DNA from: CALODL01 sp942492115
GTDB lineage: Bacteria > Planctomycetota > Phycisphaerae > UBA1845 > CAIVHJ01
Assembly (NCBI GenBank): GCA_942492115.1
Contig: CALODL010000035.1
Span: 75,534 to 139,533, forward strand
Reading direction: 5' to 3'
Length of the DNA: 64,000 nt
A program made the translations under genes and the position numbers. Of the stretch, positions 1 through 7,652 are shown in pieces (position 1 is the stretch's first letter; every line of letters starts with the position of its first letter). Under the pieces are notes generated by a model, which searched no databases, was not told the origin of the DNA, and worked only from the letters and a program-made list of their open reading frames with translations.

Positions 1-213
1 GAGCTTTTCGGCCTCGGGTTCCATCCACGTGGTCACGAACGTAGCAAGGTTCAACCGGGCATTGCCGTCGAGCATCATCTCGTCATGAATAATGTTGTAC
101 GCGGCCTGGGGGGCCATTTCGTCATCCGGAAGATCGTACTTGGGGACGGGTCGCTGCAGGCTTCGTTGGGCGTAGGCCGGTGTCAGGACCTCGGCGCGAT
201 CGGTAGATGCCAT
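1..213 (-). CDS. gadB: Glutamate decarboxylase, N-terminal part (cut by window edge)
   Basis: Glutamate decarboxylase converts L-glutamate to GABA and CO2 with pyridoxal phosphate in the cytoplasm. Only the first 71 codons lie here. The stretch YDLPDDEMAPQAAYNIIHDE followed by MMLDGNARLNLATFVTTW matches the conserved N-terminal region of bacterial GadA/GadB, where the E. coli protein has a very similar xLDGNARQNLATFxxTW segment. The ATG at 213 is preceded by an AAGGA-type ribosome site about 7 bases upstream. The lysine and decarboxylase core lie beyond the window, so activity cannot be judged. It is divergent from an aminotransferase that would use its product GABA. Confidence 0.9.
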   Translation of the reverse strand, partial: MASTDRAEVLTPAYAQRSLQRPVPKYDLPDDEMAPQAAYNIIHDEMMLDGNARLNLATFVTTWMEPEAEKL

Positions 214-322
214 GGGGTGTTCCTTTCGAATGTCGCGAATGCGGATAATCGTCTCATGTTAAGCTGGGATGAGCGAACATCAAGCCGTGCGGGGCGGTTT
301 TGCGTCGGCCATCGCGGTGTCC

Positions 323-331
323 TAATATACT
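323..331. promoter_or_regulatory. Candidate -10 element in the gadB/gabT divergent region
   Basis: TAATATACT on the + strand reads AGTATATTA on the - strand, so it could serve either gene. On the + side it ends only 10 bases before the gabT ATG, and no ribosome site is visible there, which would make a nearly leaderless transcript. Similar GTATATT or GTATATC strings occur on the - strand upstream of the ABC transporter (near 6135-6142) and of the radical SAM gene (near 22805-22812). No clear -35 was seen. Confidence 0.3.
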
Positions 332-341
332 GAATTCCAAG

Positions 342-1622
342 ATGACCCAATCATCCGACACATTTCTGTCTCCGGTGTGGAAACGCCTCCTTCCCGCGCC
401 GATCGTACGGGGCGCCGGCGTCCATGTCTTCGATACCCAGGGTAACCGTTACATCGATTTTACCAGCGGTATCGGCGTGACCGGCACAGGACACTGTCAT
501 CCGCACGTGGTTCAGGCCATTCAGGAGCAGGCCAGCACATTGCTGTTCGGTCAGATCAACTGCGTCGTTCCCGACATCACGTTGCGCTACGCCGAGGCCT
601 TGAGTCAGGTCACCCCCGATGGGTTGGACTGTTTTTTCTTCGCCAACAGCGGGGCAGAGGCCGTCGAGGGCGCAATCAAGCTTGCCAGGCAGGCCACCGA
701 CCGGACCAATGTGATCGCGTTCAATGGGAGTTTTCACGGTCGGACGGCGATGGCCATGGCCCTGACTTCGAGCAAGACGGTGTATCGCGCGGGTTATCAA
801 CCCCTTCCTGCCGGTGTGCATTTCACACCGTTTCCCTACAGCTACCGTTATGGGTGGCATGAAACCAAGACCGTCGAATTCTGTCTCAGAGAACTCGATC
901 GACTGCTCATCGGTCAGTCCGCGCCCGATGAGACTGCAGCCATGATCATCGAGCCCGTACTCGGCGAGGGTGGTTTCGTGCCAGCGCCCCTCGAGTTTCT
1001 GGCAGCGCTGCGCGAGGTCTGTGACGCCCATGGCATTCTGCTTGTTTTCGACGAGATTCAATGTGGTTTCGGCCGCAGCGGAACGTTCTGGGCACATGGC
1101 CCCAGTGGGGCTGTACCCGATATTCTGCTGAGTGCCAAGGCCATTGCGTCAGGCGTACCACTGTCTGCGATCATTGCGCGGCGCGAGCTCATGGGTCACT
1201 GGCCTGTGGGAGCCCACGGGAGTACGTACGGTGGTGGATCGGCGCTGGCCATGGCTGCCGGCCTGGCTACTCTGGAAGTGATCCGCAATGAGGACCTCGT
1301 GGCCAACGCTCGTGAACGTGGCGCGCAGTTACGCCACACGTTGCTCGAACTGCAATCACGGTTTTCTGTGATGGGTGATGTTCGCGGGGTTGGCCTGCTC
1401 CTGGGCGTAGAGCTCATGGACGGGGGCACTCCGGCAACCGCGGTGGCCAACGCCGTGCAGTCCGAGTGCCTCGATCGCGGTCTGATGCTCATCAAGTGTG
1501 GAACGCACAATCATGTCATCCGTTGGCTACCTCCGCTGATCGTGTCGTCCGATGTGATCGACGAAGCCTGTTCTATCTTCGGCGCTGCGCTGGAATCCGC
1601 CGTATCCAGCTGTACTGCCTAG
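342..1622 (+). CDS. gabT: 4-aminobutyrate aminotransferase-type class III aminotransferase
   Basis: PLP-dependent class III (fold type I) aminotransferase, most likely moving the amino group of GABA to 2-oxoglutarate to give succinate semialdehyde. The 426-residue length is normal. Visible hallmarks are the FFANSGAEAVEGAIKLAR segment that binds the cofactor phosphate, NGSFHGRT, the DEIQCGFGRSG block with the PLP-contacting Asp, and the LLSAKAIASGVPLSA segment holding the Schiff-base lysine. The ATG at 342 is chosen because the family N-terminus follows at once; an upstream in-frame start at 300 would add 14 unrelated residues. No Shine-Dalgarno is visible. Divergent pairing with a glutamate decarboxylase supports GABA as substrate, but ornithine or other omega-amino substrates cannot be excluded. 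Confidence 0.85.
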   Translation: MTQSSDTFLSPVWKRLLPAPIVRGAGVHVFDTQGNRYIDFTSGIGVTGTGHCHPHVVQAIQEQASTLLFGQINCVVPDITLRYAEALSQVTPDGLDCFFFANSGAEAVEGAIKLARQATDRTNVIAFNGSFHGRTAMAMALTSSKTVYRAGYQPLPAGVHFTPFPYSYRYGWHETKTVEFCLRELDRLLIGQSAPDETAAMIIEPVLGEGGFVPAPLEFLAALREVCDAHGILLVFDEIQCGFGRSGTFWAHGPSGAVPDILLSAKAIASGVPLSAIIARRELMGHWPVGAHGSTYGGGSALAMAAGLATLEVIRNEDLVANARERGAQLRHTLLELQSRFSVMGDVRGVGLLLGVELMDGGTPATAVANAVQSECLDRGLMLIKCGTHNHVIRWLPPLIVSSDVIDEACSIFGAALESAVSSCTA

Positions 1623-1824
1623 CGGCCGGCGCGTTGTCGCCCATCTCGACCCCCCCGGGGCTGCACATGTGGCAGGCAGATGCATGTCAGCATGACAGTG
1701 CGCTAACCTGTTACAAATCCGCGTGAAATCATCGTCGCCAATATCGCGTCTTCCAGTGTAGGCTTCCGATCACCTGCGACGATCGGAGGCCCGGACTCGA
1801 ATACAAGACGAAAGGAGATAAGCG

Positions 1825-3231
1825 ATGAACAGGAAATCTGCGAGGGCGCGATACATGATGATTCTGGCCGCGCTGGGCACTGCCGCGGTGGGCTGGAGCG
1901 CCGTGGCTCGTTCTGGTCAAGAGGTGTTGCCGGCCACCCAACAGGCTCTGGCTTTGTCGGATGCCTTCGCCCATGCAGCGGAGCGCATCGGCCCGTCGGT
2001 CGTCAGCATTCGCGCGGAACATGCGGCTCAGCCGGTCCGTTTCGATGGTCACGGCGATCCGCACCATGACCTGTTGCGCCGTTTCTTCGGTCACCCTGGT
2101 GCACCGCCACAGCCCGGTCCACGGGCGGGTGTCGGCAGCGGCGTGGTAGTCAGTGCTGACGGTTACATTTTGACGAACAACCATGTGGTGGGCGACGCTG
2201 ACCGCATCATCGTCGAACTCTTTGACGGTCACGAAACCGAGGCCACGATCGTCGGCGTCGATCCGATGACGGATGTTGCGGTGATCAAGGTCGAGGCCGA
2301 TGATCTGACGCCGGCTCAACTCGGTGATTCCGAGACGCTCAAGGTCGGTGAGTGGGTCGTGGCCGCAGGCAGTCCGTTTGGGCTGAACCGGACGATTACC
2401 GCGGGGATCGTGAGTGCCAAAGGCCGTGCCGACGTGCGGATTGCTGACTATGAGAATTTCATCCAAACCGATGCTGCCATCAACCCCGGCAACAGTGGGG
2501 GGCCGCTGGTCAATCTGCACGGCGAGGTCGTAGGTATCAATACGGCCATCGCCAGCCGCGGAGGCGGCAATGACGGGATCGGCTTTGCCATTCCGGTCAA
2601 CATGGCCCGTTCGATCATGGATCACCTCATCGAAGATGGCACCGTCGTCCGCGGTTGGTTGGGTGTGGCAATTCAGCCACTCGATGCTGACCTCGCGTCG
2701 AGCTTTGGTTATTCGTCAACGCATGGCGTCGTGGTCAGCGACGTACAAGAAGATTCTCCGGCGGAACGCGGTGGGCTCCTCGCAGGCGATATCATCGTCG
2801 AGATGGACGGCCAGCAGCTGCGCGACCTGAACGATCTGCGTCATCGTGTTGCCGCCCGAGCTCCGGGCAGCACGGCCGAGTTTGCGGTGTTCCGCTCCGG
2901 AGGCCGGATCACGCTGGGCGTGGAGCTTGGCGCTCTCGGAGGCGAATCGAATAGTGCTGGGGCTGAGCACTCCGGTGTCGAGCAGCTGGGTTTGAGACTC
3001 GAGACCGCGGCGGATGGTACGGGTGTGGTGGTGTCGACCGTGGATCCGAATGGCGTCGCCGCCCGCGCCGGCCTGCTTCCGGGGGATGTCATCCTCAATG
3101 TACATGGGCACGAAGTGTCCCGGGCCGGAGAGTTTTTCAGCGTGGTGCGTCGCCTCGATCTCGATGCCGGGATCCGATTGCGCGTGCGGTCCGGTGAAGC
3201 CCTGCGTTTCGTGGTCCTGCGGGCAAATTGA
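1825..3231 (+). CDS. degP: HtrA/Do-family periplasmic serine protease with two PDZ domains
   Basis: Periplasmic protease/chaperone of the DegP/DegQ (S1C) type, which degrades misfolded envelope proteins. An N-terminal signal segment (about residues 10-30) is followed by a trypsin-like domain with His120 (TNNHVV), Asp150 (DPMTDVAVIKV) and Ser224 (GNSGGPLV), so the triad is complete. Two PDZ domains follow, at roughly 270-360 and 375-465, each with a hydrophobic ligand-binding loop. The 468-residue length fits Do-type proteases. The ATG at 1825 has a strong AAGGAG site. The gene stands alone between gabT and a convergent ABC/DUF1854 pair. Orthology to degP rather than degQ or mucD cannot be decided from sequence alone. 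Confidence 0.88.
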   Translation: MNRKSARARYMMILAALGTAAVGWSAVARSGQEVLPATQQALALSDAFAHAAERIGPSVVSIRAEHAAQPVRFDGHGDPHHDLLRRFFGHPGAPPQPGPRAGVGSGVVVSADGYILTNNHVVGDADRIIVELFDGHETEATIVGVDPMTDVAVIKVEADDLTPAQLGDSETLKVGEWVVAAGSPFGLNRTITAGIVSAKGRADVRIADYENFIQTDAAINPGNSGGPLVNLHGEVVGINTAIASRGGGNDGIGFAIPVNMARSIMDHLIEDGTVVRGWLGVAIQPLDADLASSFGYSSTHGVVVSDVQEDSPAERGGLLAGDIIVEMDGQQLRDLNDLRHRVAARAPGSTAEFAVFRSGGRITLGVELGALGGESNSAGAEHSGVEQLGLRLETAADGTGVVVSTVDPNGVAARAGLLPGDVILNVHGHEVSRAGEFFSVVRRLDLDAGIRLRVRSGEALRFVVLRAN

Positions 3232-3259
3232 TTCACGGATCAATCGTCTCTTCTGATCA

Positions 3260-3293
3260 GGGGCCGGGTCCAGTACGTGCTGGGTCCGGCCCC
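3260..3293 (+). terminator. GC-rich hairpin between the convergent HtrA and DUF1854 genes
   Basis: A 14-bp stem (3260-3273 with 3280-3293, two G-T wobbles) and a 6-base loop lie 28 bases after the HtrA stop. No T-run follows on either strand, so this is a candidate terminator or mRNA-end stabiliser rather than a classic intrinsic terminator. Confidence 0.45.
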
Positions 3294-3387
3294 GATGTTG
3301 TGCGCGCAGCTCGACCTTGATGCGTCGGCCCGTGGAGTCGGGGCAGGCAATGGGGCAGGGGGGCCGATCTTGACCTGGCTGTGTGAA

Positions 3388-3855
3388 CTACAAGACTGCA
3401 GAGATGAGGTTGTGGCTGCGCACATCCAATGCGGAGAGGTCGTGAACTCCGAAACGGTTGCCCATGGTATCGCGAATGACCAGCTGATTCCCACTCAACC
3501 ACGTGACATTGCGCGCAGGTTCGGTCAGCGCGAATTGCTGGTGCCCCCGATCCGTGTCAACGGTCCAGTACAGCGTTCCGAAACGCAGGTCGATGGTCAG
3601 GACACGCTCGATCACCGGCATGCGGTAGTGTTGGTCAAGAACGTGCTCGGCCAGCGCCCGACACGCTGGCGGCAGGTGGCCCATATTCGAGATCATGGTC
3701 AGTTCCTTGCCGTCGGTGTCGAGCACAACCACATGTTGGCGATCGGTCAATGGCCGGAGGTAGCGCAGCTCAACAGCGACTGGCTCATCGGCCTCGGGTA
3801 TGTGGGCATGCAGTTGACCGTTGACCATGCTCAAGACACAGCTGCTTTCTGTCAT
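3388..3855 (-). CDS. DUF1854 family protein, partner of the ABC exporter
   Basis: A 155-residue cytoplasmic protein recognised as DUF1854 by its overall layout and by the segment RVLTIDLRFGTLYWTVDTDRG followed by a short beta-rich C-terminus ending in DLSALDVRSHNLI. The ATG at 3855 overlaps the ABC transporter stop as ATGA, indicating translational coupling; a GTG at 3864 is the alternative start. DUF1854 proteins are known next to ABC transporters of the so-called cyanophycin-metabolism-associated group. No cyanophycin synthetase or cyanophycinase gene is in this window, so the link to cyanophycin is only by family. No catalytic motif is visible, and the biochemical role is unknown. Confidence 0.8.
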   Translation of the reverse strand: MTESSCVLSMVNGQLHAHIPEADEPVAVELRYLRPLTDRQHVVVLDTDGKELTMISNMGHLPPACRALAEHVLDQHYRMPVIERVLTIDLRFGTLYWTVDTDRGHQQFALTEPARNVTWLSGNQLVIRDTMGNRFGVHDLSALDVRSHNLISAVL

Positions 3856-6083
3856 TGTTGCCACACATCCTGTTCCGCGCGAATGCGATTGATGTCCGCT
3901 TGCAACCGGACAAGCTTGGAGAAGTGTCCATCCTCATGCGACATGAGCTCTTCGTGGGTGCCCTGTTCTACGATTCTTCCATCATCGACGACCACGAGAC
4001 GGTCCGCATTGCGCAGCGTCGCCAGGCGATGGGCTATGGCGATGGTGGTCCGGCCCTGCACGAGATTGGCAATCGCTTCCTGGATCTGCTTCTCGGTCTC
4101 GGAATCGACAGCACTCGTTGCCTCATCCAGGATCAACACCGGTGGGTCGTGCAGAATGGCGCGGGCGATCGCAATCCGCTGCTTCTCGCCGCCGGATAGC
4201 GCAACGCCGCTTTCTCCAACCAGGCTGTCATAGCCTTCTTCCTTGGCGCAGATGAATTCGTGGGCCAGGGCCGCCCGGGCGGCGTCGACGACCTCTTCGA
4301 GTGGTGCTGCGGGTTTGCCGTAGCGAATGTTCTCGAGCAAGCTGGCATTGAACAAAAACGGATCCTGCATGACGATTCCGACCTGCTGTCGCCAGTTCTC
4401 GAGATCGATGGTCCGCAGGTCATGGCCGTCGATCGTGATCGTGCCGCTGTCGGGATCGTAGAAGCGGCAGATGAGGTTGATCAAAGTGCTCTTGCCGGCG
4501 CCGGAACGACCGACGAGGCCGATCATCGTGCCGGGTTCTATGGTCAGATCGATCCCCTTGATGACTTCGCTCCCACGTTCGTAGCTGAAGCGTACACGCT
4601 CGAATGCAATGCCGCCGCGGGCGCGTGCGAGCGTGACCGCCTGGTCACTGGTGTACACTTCGCTCGGCTGATCGAGGACGGCGAAAATACGCTCGGCAGC
4701 GGTCAGCGCGTTGTTCATCCAGTTGTAGACAGCCGAGAACCACTGCAACGGTCCGTAGAACAGCGCCATGTAACCGACGAACGCCAGAAGTGTACCGAGT
4801 TGCAGCGGGCGTCCAGCCCCGGCATCGTGTTGAGTGATGGCTCGACCACCGAAATACCACACCAGGATCGTACCCATGGCCATGGTCAGCGACATGCTGG
4901 CGAAAAATCCCAGGAACGTGCGGCTCAACCGAACATCGACGGTCCACAGGTGTTCGTTGGTCTGATCGAATTCGGTCGTGCGACGGCTCTCCTGGGCCAT
5001 ACTCTTCACCGTGCGCACACCCTGGAGCGATTCACCCAGGCGGGTGTGCAGGGCGCCGATCCGCTGGCCATGTTTGTTGAACATGGGGCGCAGCCTGCTC
5101 CAGAAGAAGCGCCCGCCAACCAACAGCACGGGCACGGGCATGAAGACGAGCCCGGCCAACCGCCAGTCCAAAGACAGGAGTATGGTTGCGATGGCCACGA
5201 AAGAAATGCCGTTGACTAGAAAGTACGGCAACCCGTCGGTCATGAAGTGTTGCAGTTCGCCCGTGTCGTGCATGACACGACCGACCAGTTCGCCGGACTC
5301 GTGGCGATCGTGGTACCGCATCTGAAGGCGCTGAACGTGAGCGTGCAGCCGTGAACGCATATCGGCGATGACTCGGGGACTGAGCCAGACATTGATCCAG
5401 TTGGTGACGAAGCGGAACCCGTTTTCAGCCAGGAATGCCGCCAGCATGATTCCCACCCACAGTATCAACTCGTCATGATGGCCGTCCGCCAGGACGCGGT
5501 CCGCGATCATCTTGTACGTCAGCGGCGGAATCATCGCGCAGAATACGGAAATGCATGAACACGATACGAGCAGCAGTGCCTGTTTCTTGTACGGCCGCAA
5601 GATCGTCCACAATCGGCGCATGACCGTGGTGCGCGACATGCACAGTGGGCAGCGGCCTCCTCTTTCCGGCAGAGGCGCGGAACACGTGGCACAAGTCGCA
5701 CGGGCATGGTCCTCGGGTAATAGCGGTTCACCACCGGTTCGCAGCTCGTCAATGACCCGGCACAGTGCCGCGAACTCACCGACCAGATTGCGCGAGTACC
5801 GCGCCAGGGGCACCCGGCCGACCGCGGTCGTCGCAACGAGCTGTGAGTGCCCGAACATCTCGCTGACAGTGATATCTTCGAGGTCCTTCAGGGGCACCTG
5901 AACCGGTTGCGCGCCAGGGTCGAAAGCGACGACGCGCTGTGTGTCGACGGCCACGAAGGCGTGGGCACTGAGCCCCGACGCAGCGATATCAGCCCGACAG
6001 CAGTATGCCGGGCCGTCGTCGTGCCCGCACAGACGGCGGTATTGCGTGCGATATGGCTCCGGGAGTGGATCGTGCAGTATCAT
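3852..6083 (-). CDS. ABC exporter (fused TMD-NBD) with N-terminal extension and zinc ribbon
   Basis: Type IV (ABCB-like) exporter half-molecule of 743 residues. An N-terminal beta-rich region of about 130 residues ends in a zinc ribbon (Cys131, Cys134, Cys145, Cys148). About six membrane helices follow (roughly 168-440), then an ATPase domain with Walker A GLVGRSGAGKST, signature ALSGGEKQRIAIARA, Walker B VLILDEATSAVD and the switch His in AIAHRLATL. The extra N-terminal region and the DUF1854 partner match the group annotated as cyanophycin-metabolism-associated ABC transporters. The ATG at 6083 is used; a GTG at 6110 would add nine residues and neither start has a strong ribosome site. A GTATATC -10-like string lies upstream near 6135-6142. 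The substrate is unknown. Confidence 0.87.
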   Translation of the reverse strand: MILHDPLPEPYRTQYRRLCGHDDGPAYCCRADIAASGLSAHAFVAVDTQRVVAFDPGAQPVQVPLKDLEDITVSEMFGHSQLVATTAVGRVPLARYSRNLVGEFAALCRVIDELRTGGEPLLPEDHARATCATCSAPLPERGGRCPLCMSRTTVMRRLWTILRPYKKQALLLVSCSCISVFCAMIPPLTYKMIADRVLADGHHDELILWVGIMLAAFLAENGFRFVTNWINVWLSPRVIADMRSRLHAHVQRLQMRYHDRHESGELVGRVMHDTGELQHFMTDGLPYFLVNGISFVAIATILLSLDWRLAGLVFMPVPVLLVGGRFFWSRLRPMFNKHGQRIGALHTRLGESLQGVRTVKSMAQESRRTTEFDQTNEHLWTVDVRLSRTFLGFFASMSLTMAMGTILVWYFGGRAITQHDAGAGRPLQLGTLLAFVGYMALFYGPLQWFSAVYNWMNNALTAAERIFAVLDQPSEVYTSDQAVTLARARGGIAFERVRFSYERGSEVIKGIDLTIEPGTMIGLVGRSGAGKSTLINLICRFYDPDSGTITIDGHDLRTIDLENWRQQVGIVMQDPFLFNASLLENIRYGKPAAPLEEVVDAARAALAHEFICAKEEGYDSLVGESGVALSGGEKQRIAIARAILHDPPVLILDEATSAVDSETEKQIQEAIANLVQGRTTIAIAHRLATLRNADRLVVVDDGRIVEQGTHEELMSHEDGHFSKLVRLQADINRIRAEQDVWQQ

Positions 6084-6178
6084 GGTTTTCTGGCTATCTG
6101 TTCCGGGCACGGCCCGCGTGAGTCCTGTCGGCAGATATACTACGGCAAAGGACGTGCTGATTCATCGGGAGATCGATC

Positions 6179-6775
6179 ATGTGGTTGATGTTTACGGCAG
6201 TGGCTTGTCTGAATGTGGCGGGCGATACGCCGAAGCCCGAACTGCTCCCCGACGTGCCTGACGGATGGCGCTTCGAGCGCTTGGACTTCCCACTCGAATT
6301 CGCCCCCGATCTCGGGTTCACCGGGTTCGAAGAGTTACAGTTCGGACCGGGTATGTTCGAAGTGGGCAGCGATACCTATTGGACATACATCTTTGCCATG
6401 AAGATCACCAACACAGACGTTACGCTTGATGCGGCCCGCTTGAAGTCGATGCTCGAGGCCTACTATCGAGGGCTGTGTCGCGCGGTGGCCAAGGACAAGA
6501 AGATGGCGATCGATGAGGCGCAGATCACCGCGCAGATTACTCCGTCAGATCCAGCCCGACCCGGTCGTTACCACGCGACCATGCAGAGTTATGATGCATT
6601 CGTGACCGGTCAGCCCCTGGCCCTGGATATGGATATCGTGATCGTGCGGGTCGGCGATCACGATCTCCGCCTGTTCGCGACCGTGAGCCCCGCGCCGCGC
6701 ACGGCTGATGTATGGAAGTCACTTGCGAAGATGACAGATGCTTTCGTGGCGGGGCTGGCACGCTCAACACCGTGA
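6179..6775 (+). CDS. Secreted hypothetical protein
   Basis: No family recognised. The 198-residue product begins with a short hydrophobic segment (about residues 2-15) that could be a signal peptide, then a soluble domain containing GMFEVGSDTYWTYIFAMKI, a Lys-rich amphipathic region and a beta strand DMDIVIVRVGDHDLRLFATVS. The ATG at 6179 has a GGGAG site about 7 bases upstream. It is transcribed away from the ABC transporter and converges on cutC with a 10-base gap. Confidence 0.65.
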   Translation: MWLMFTAVACLNVAGDTPKPELLPDVPDGWRFERLDFPLEFAPDLGFTGFEELQFGPGMFEVGSDTYWTYIFAMKITNTDVTLDAARLKSMLEAYYRGLCRAVAKDKKMAIDEAQITAQITPSDPARPGRYHATMQSYDAFVTGQPLALDMDIVIVRVGDHDLRLFATVSPAPRTADVWKSLAKMTDAFVAGLARSTP

Positions 6776-6785
6776 GGTTCGGGAA

Positions 6786-7508
6786 TCATCCATCGAGCGC
6801 GTCCCGAACGGCCCGTACCTGGTGCGCGTCTGTCCGGTGATACTGCTGCCCAAAACCGAGATTGCGGTGGCGTGTGGACGGATCGACCATCCGAGTGCTG
6901 AACGATCCGTGCAGCTGATGGCATCCTGTTCGTCGAATCAGTTCGGCGGCATGCTGGGGCGTGATTCCGCAGCCTGGAAGAACCTCGATGCGTCCGGCGG
7001 CCTGGGCGTGCAAACGTGCAATGTCATCGGTGCCGGCGATGGCCGTTGGTTGCTGGCCCGAGGTGAGCACACGATCGATACCCACATCGATCAATTGTTC
7101 GAGTGCCACTGCGGGGTCGGGCGTCAAATCGAAGGCCCTGTGGAACACGACATCGATGCCGACGGTCCGCGCCACCACGAGCCGGCACCGTGCGACGTCG
7201 ATCGTGCCCCGGGCATCGAGAACGCCGAAGGCAATGCCGGCCACTCCACGATCGAGCGCTGCATCGATATCGGCCAGCATCGTCTTGAATTCACCCTCCG
7301 AATAGCAGAATCCCGCTGGTCGCGGCCGGATCATGGCGATAACCGGCAGAGTCGTTGCACGAGCGACTGCGTCGAGCAGGCCCACGGACGGCGTTAATCC
7401 CCCTGATTCGAGGGCACAGTTGAGTTCGATACGATCTGCTCCGCCTGTTTGCGCCGCCAGCGCATCGCCTGCCGAGGCGACGCACACTTCAAGTGTGATG
7501 GGGTTCAT
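6786..7508 (-). CDS. cutC: CutC family protein (copper homeostasis TIM barrel)
   Basis: CutC proteins are cytoplasmic TIM-barrel proteins historically linked to copper tolerance; the reaction, if any, is not settled. The product shows the conserved LEVCVAS, GADRIELNCALESGGLTPS, MIRPRPAGFCYSEGEF, FHRAFDL and DRVLTSGQ blocks in the right order. At 240 residues it is close to the E. coli length. The ATG at 7508 puts the LEVC strand right at the N-terminus, as in family members; an ATG at 7520 would add four residues. The C-terminus reads QLHGSFSTRM where many homologues have HSSA or similar. The gene converges on the preceding hypothetical gene. Confidence 0.88.
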   Translation of the reverse strand: MNPITLEVCVASAGDALAAQTGGADRIELNCALESGGLTPSVGLLDAVARATTLPVIAMIRPRPAGFCYSEGEFKTMLADIDAALDRGVAGIAFGVLDARGTIDVARCRLVVARTVGIDVVFHRAFDLTPDPAVALEQLIDVGIDRVLTSGQQPTAIAGTDDIARLHAQAAGRIEVLPGCGITPQHAAELIRRTGCHQLHGSFSTRMVDPSTRHRNLGFGQQYHRTDAHQVRAVRDALDG

Positions 7509-7599
7509 GGACGTCAGCATAATGCAGCTGCGCTCTGCAAGCGACTGTGATCCGAGCATCATTGTTGTGCTGATCAACAGACCGTCAGCGCAGCAACAA

Positions 7600-7629
7600 C
7601 CGGGGCCGGTTCAATCGAACCGACCCCGG
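7600..7629 (-). terminator. Inverted repeat downstream of the 7653-9617 gene
   Basis: A 13-bp stem (7600-7612 with 7617-7629, one mismatched or wobble pair) and a 4-base loop lie 23 bases beyond the stop of the minus-strand module protein. The following minus-strand bases are TTGTTG, a weak T-run. Confidence 0.45.
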
Positions 7630-7652
7630 AAGTGAGCAAGCATGGGGCAAAG

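Noticed and set aside
1670..1684. TGGCAGGCAGATGCA as a sigma-54 promoter before the HtrA gene
   Set aside because: GG to GC spacing is 9 instead of 10 bases, and the site is 140 bases before the start.
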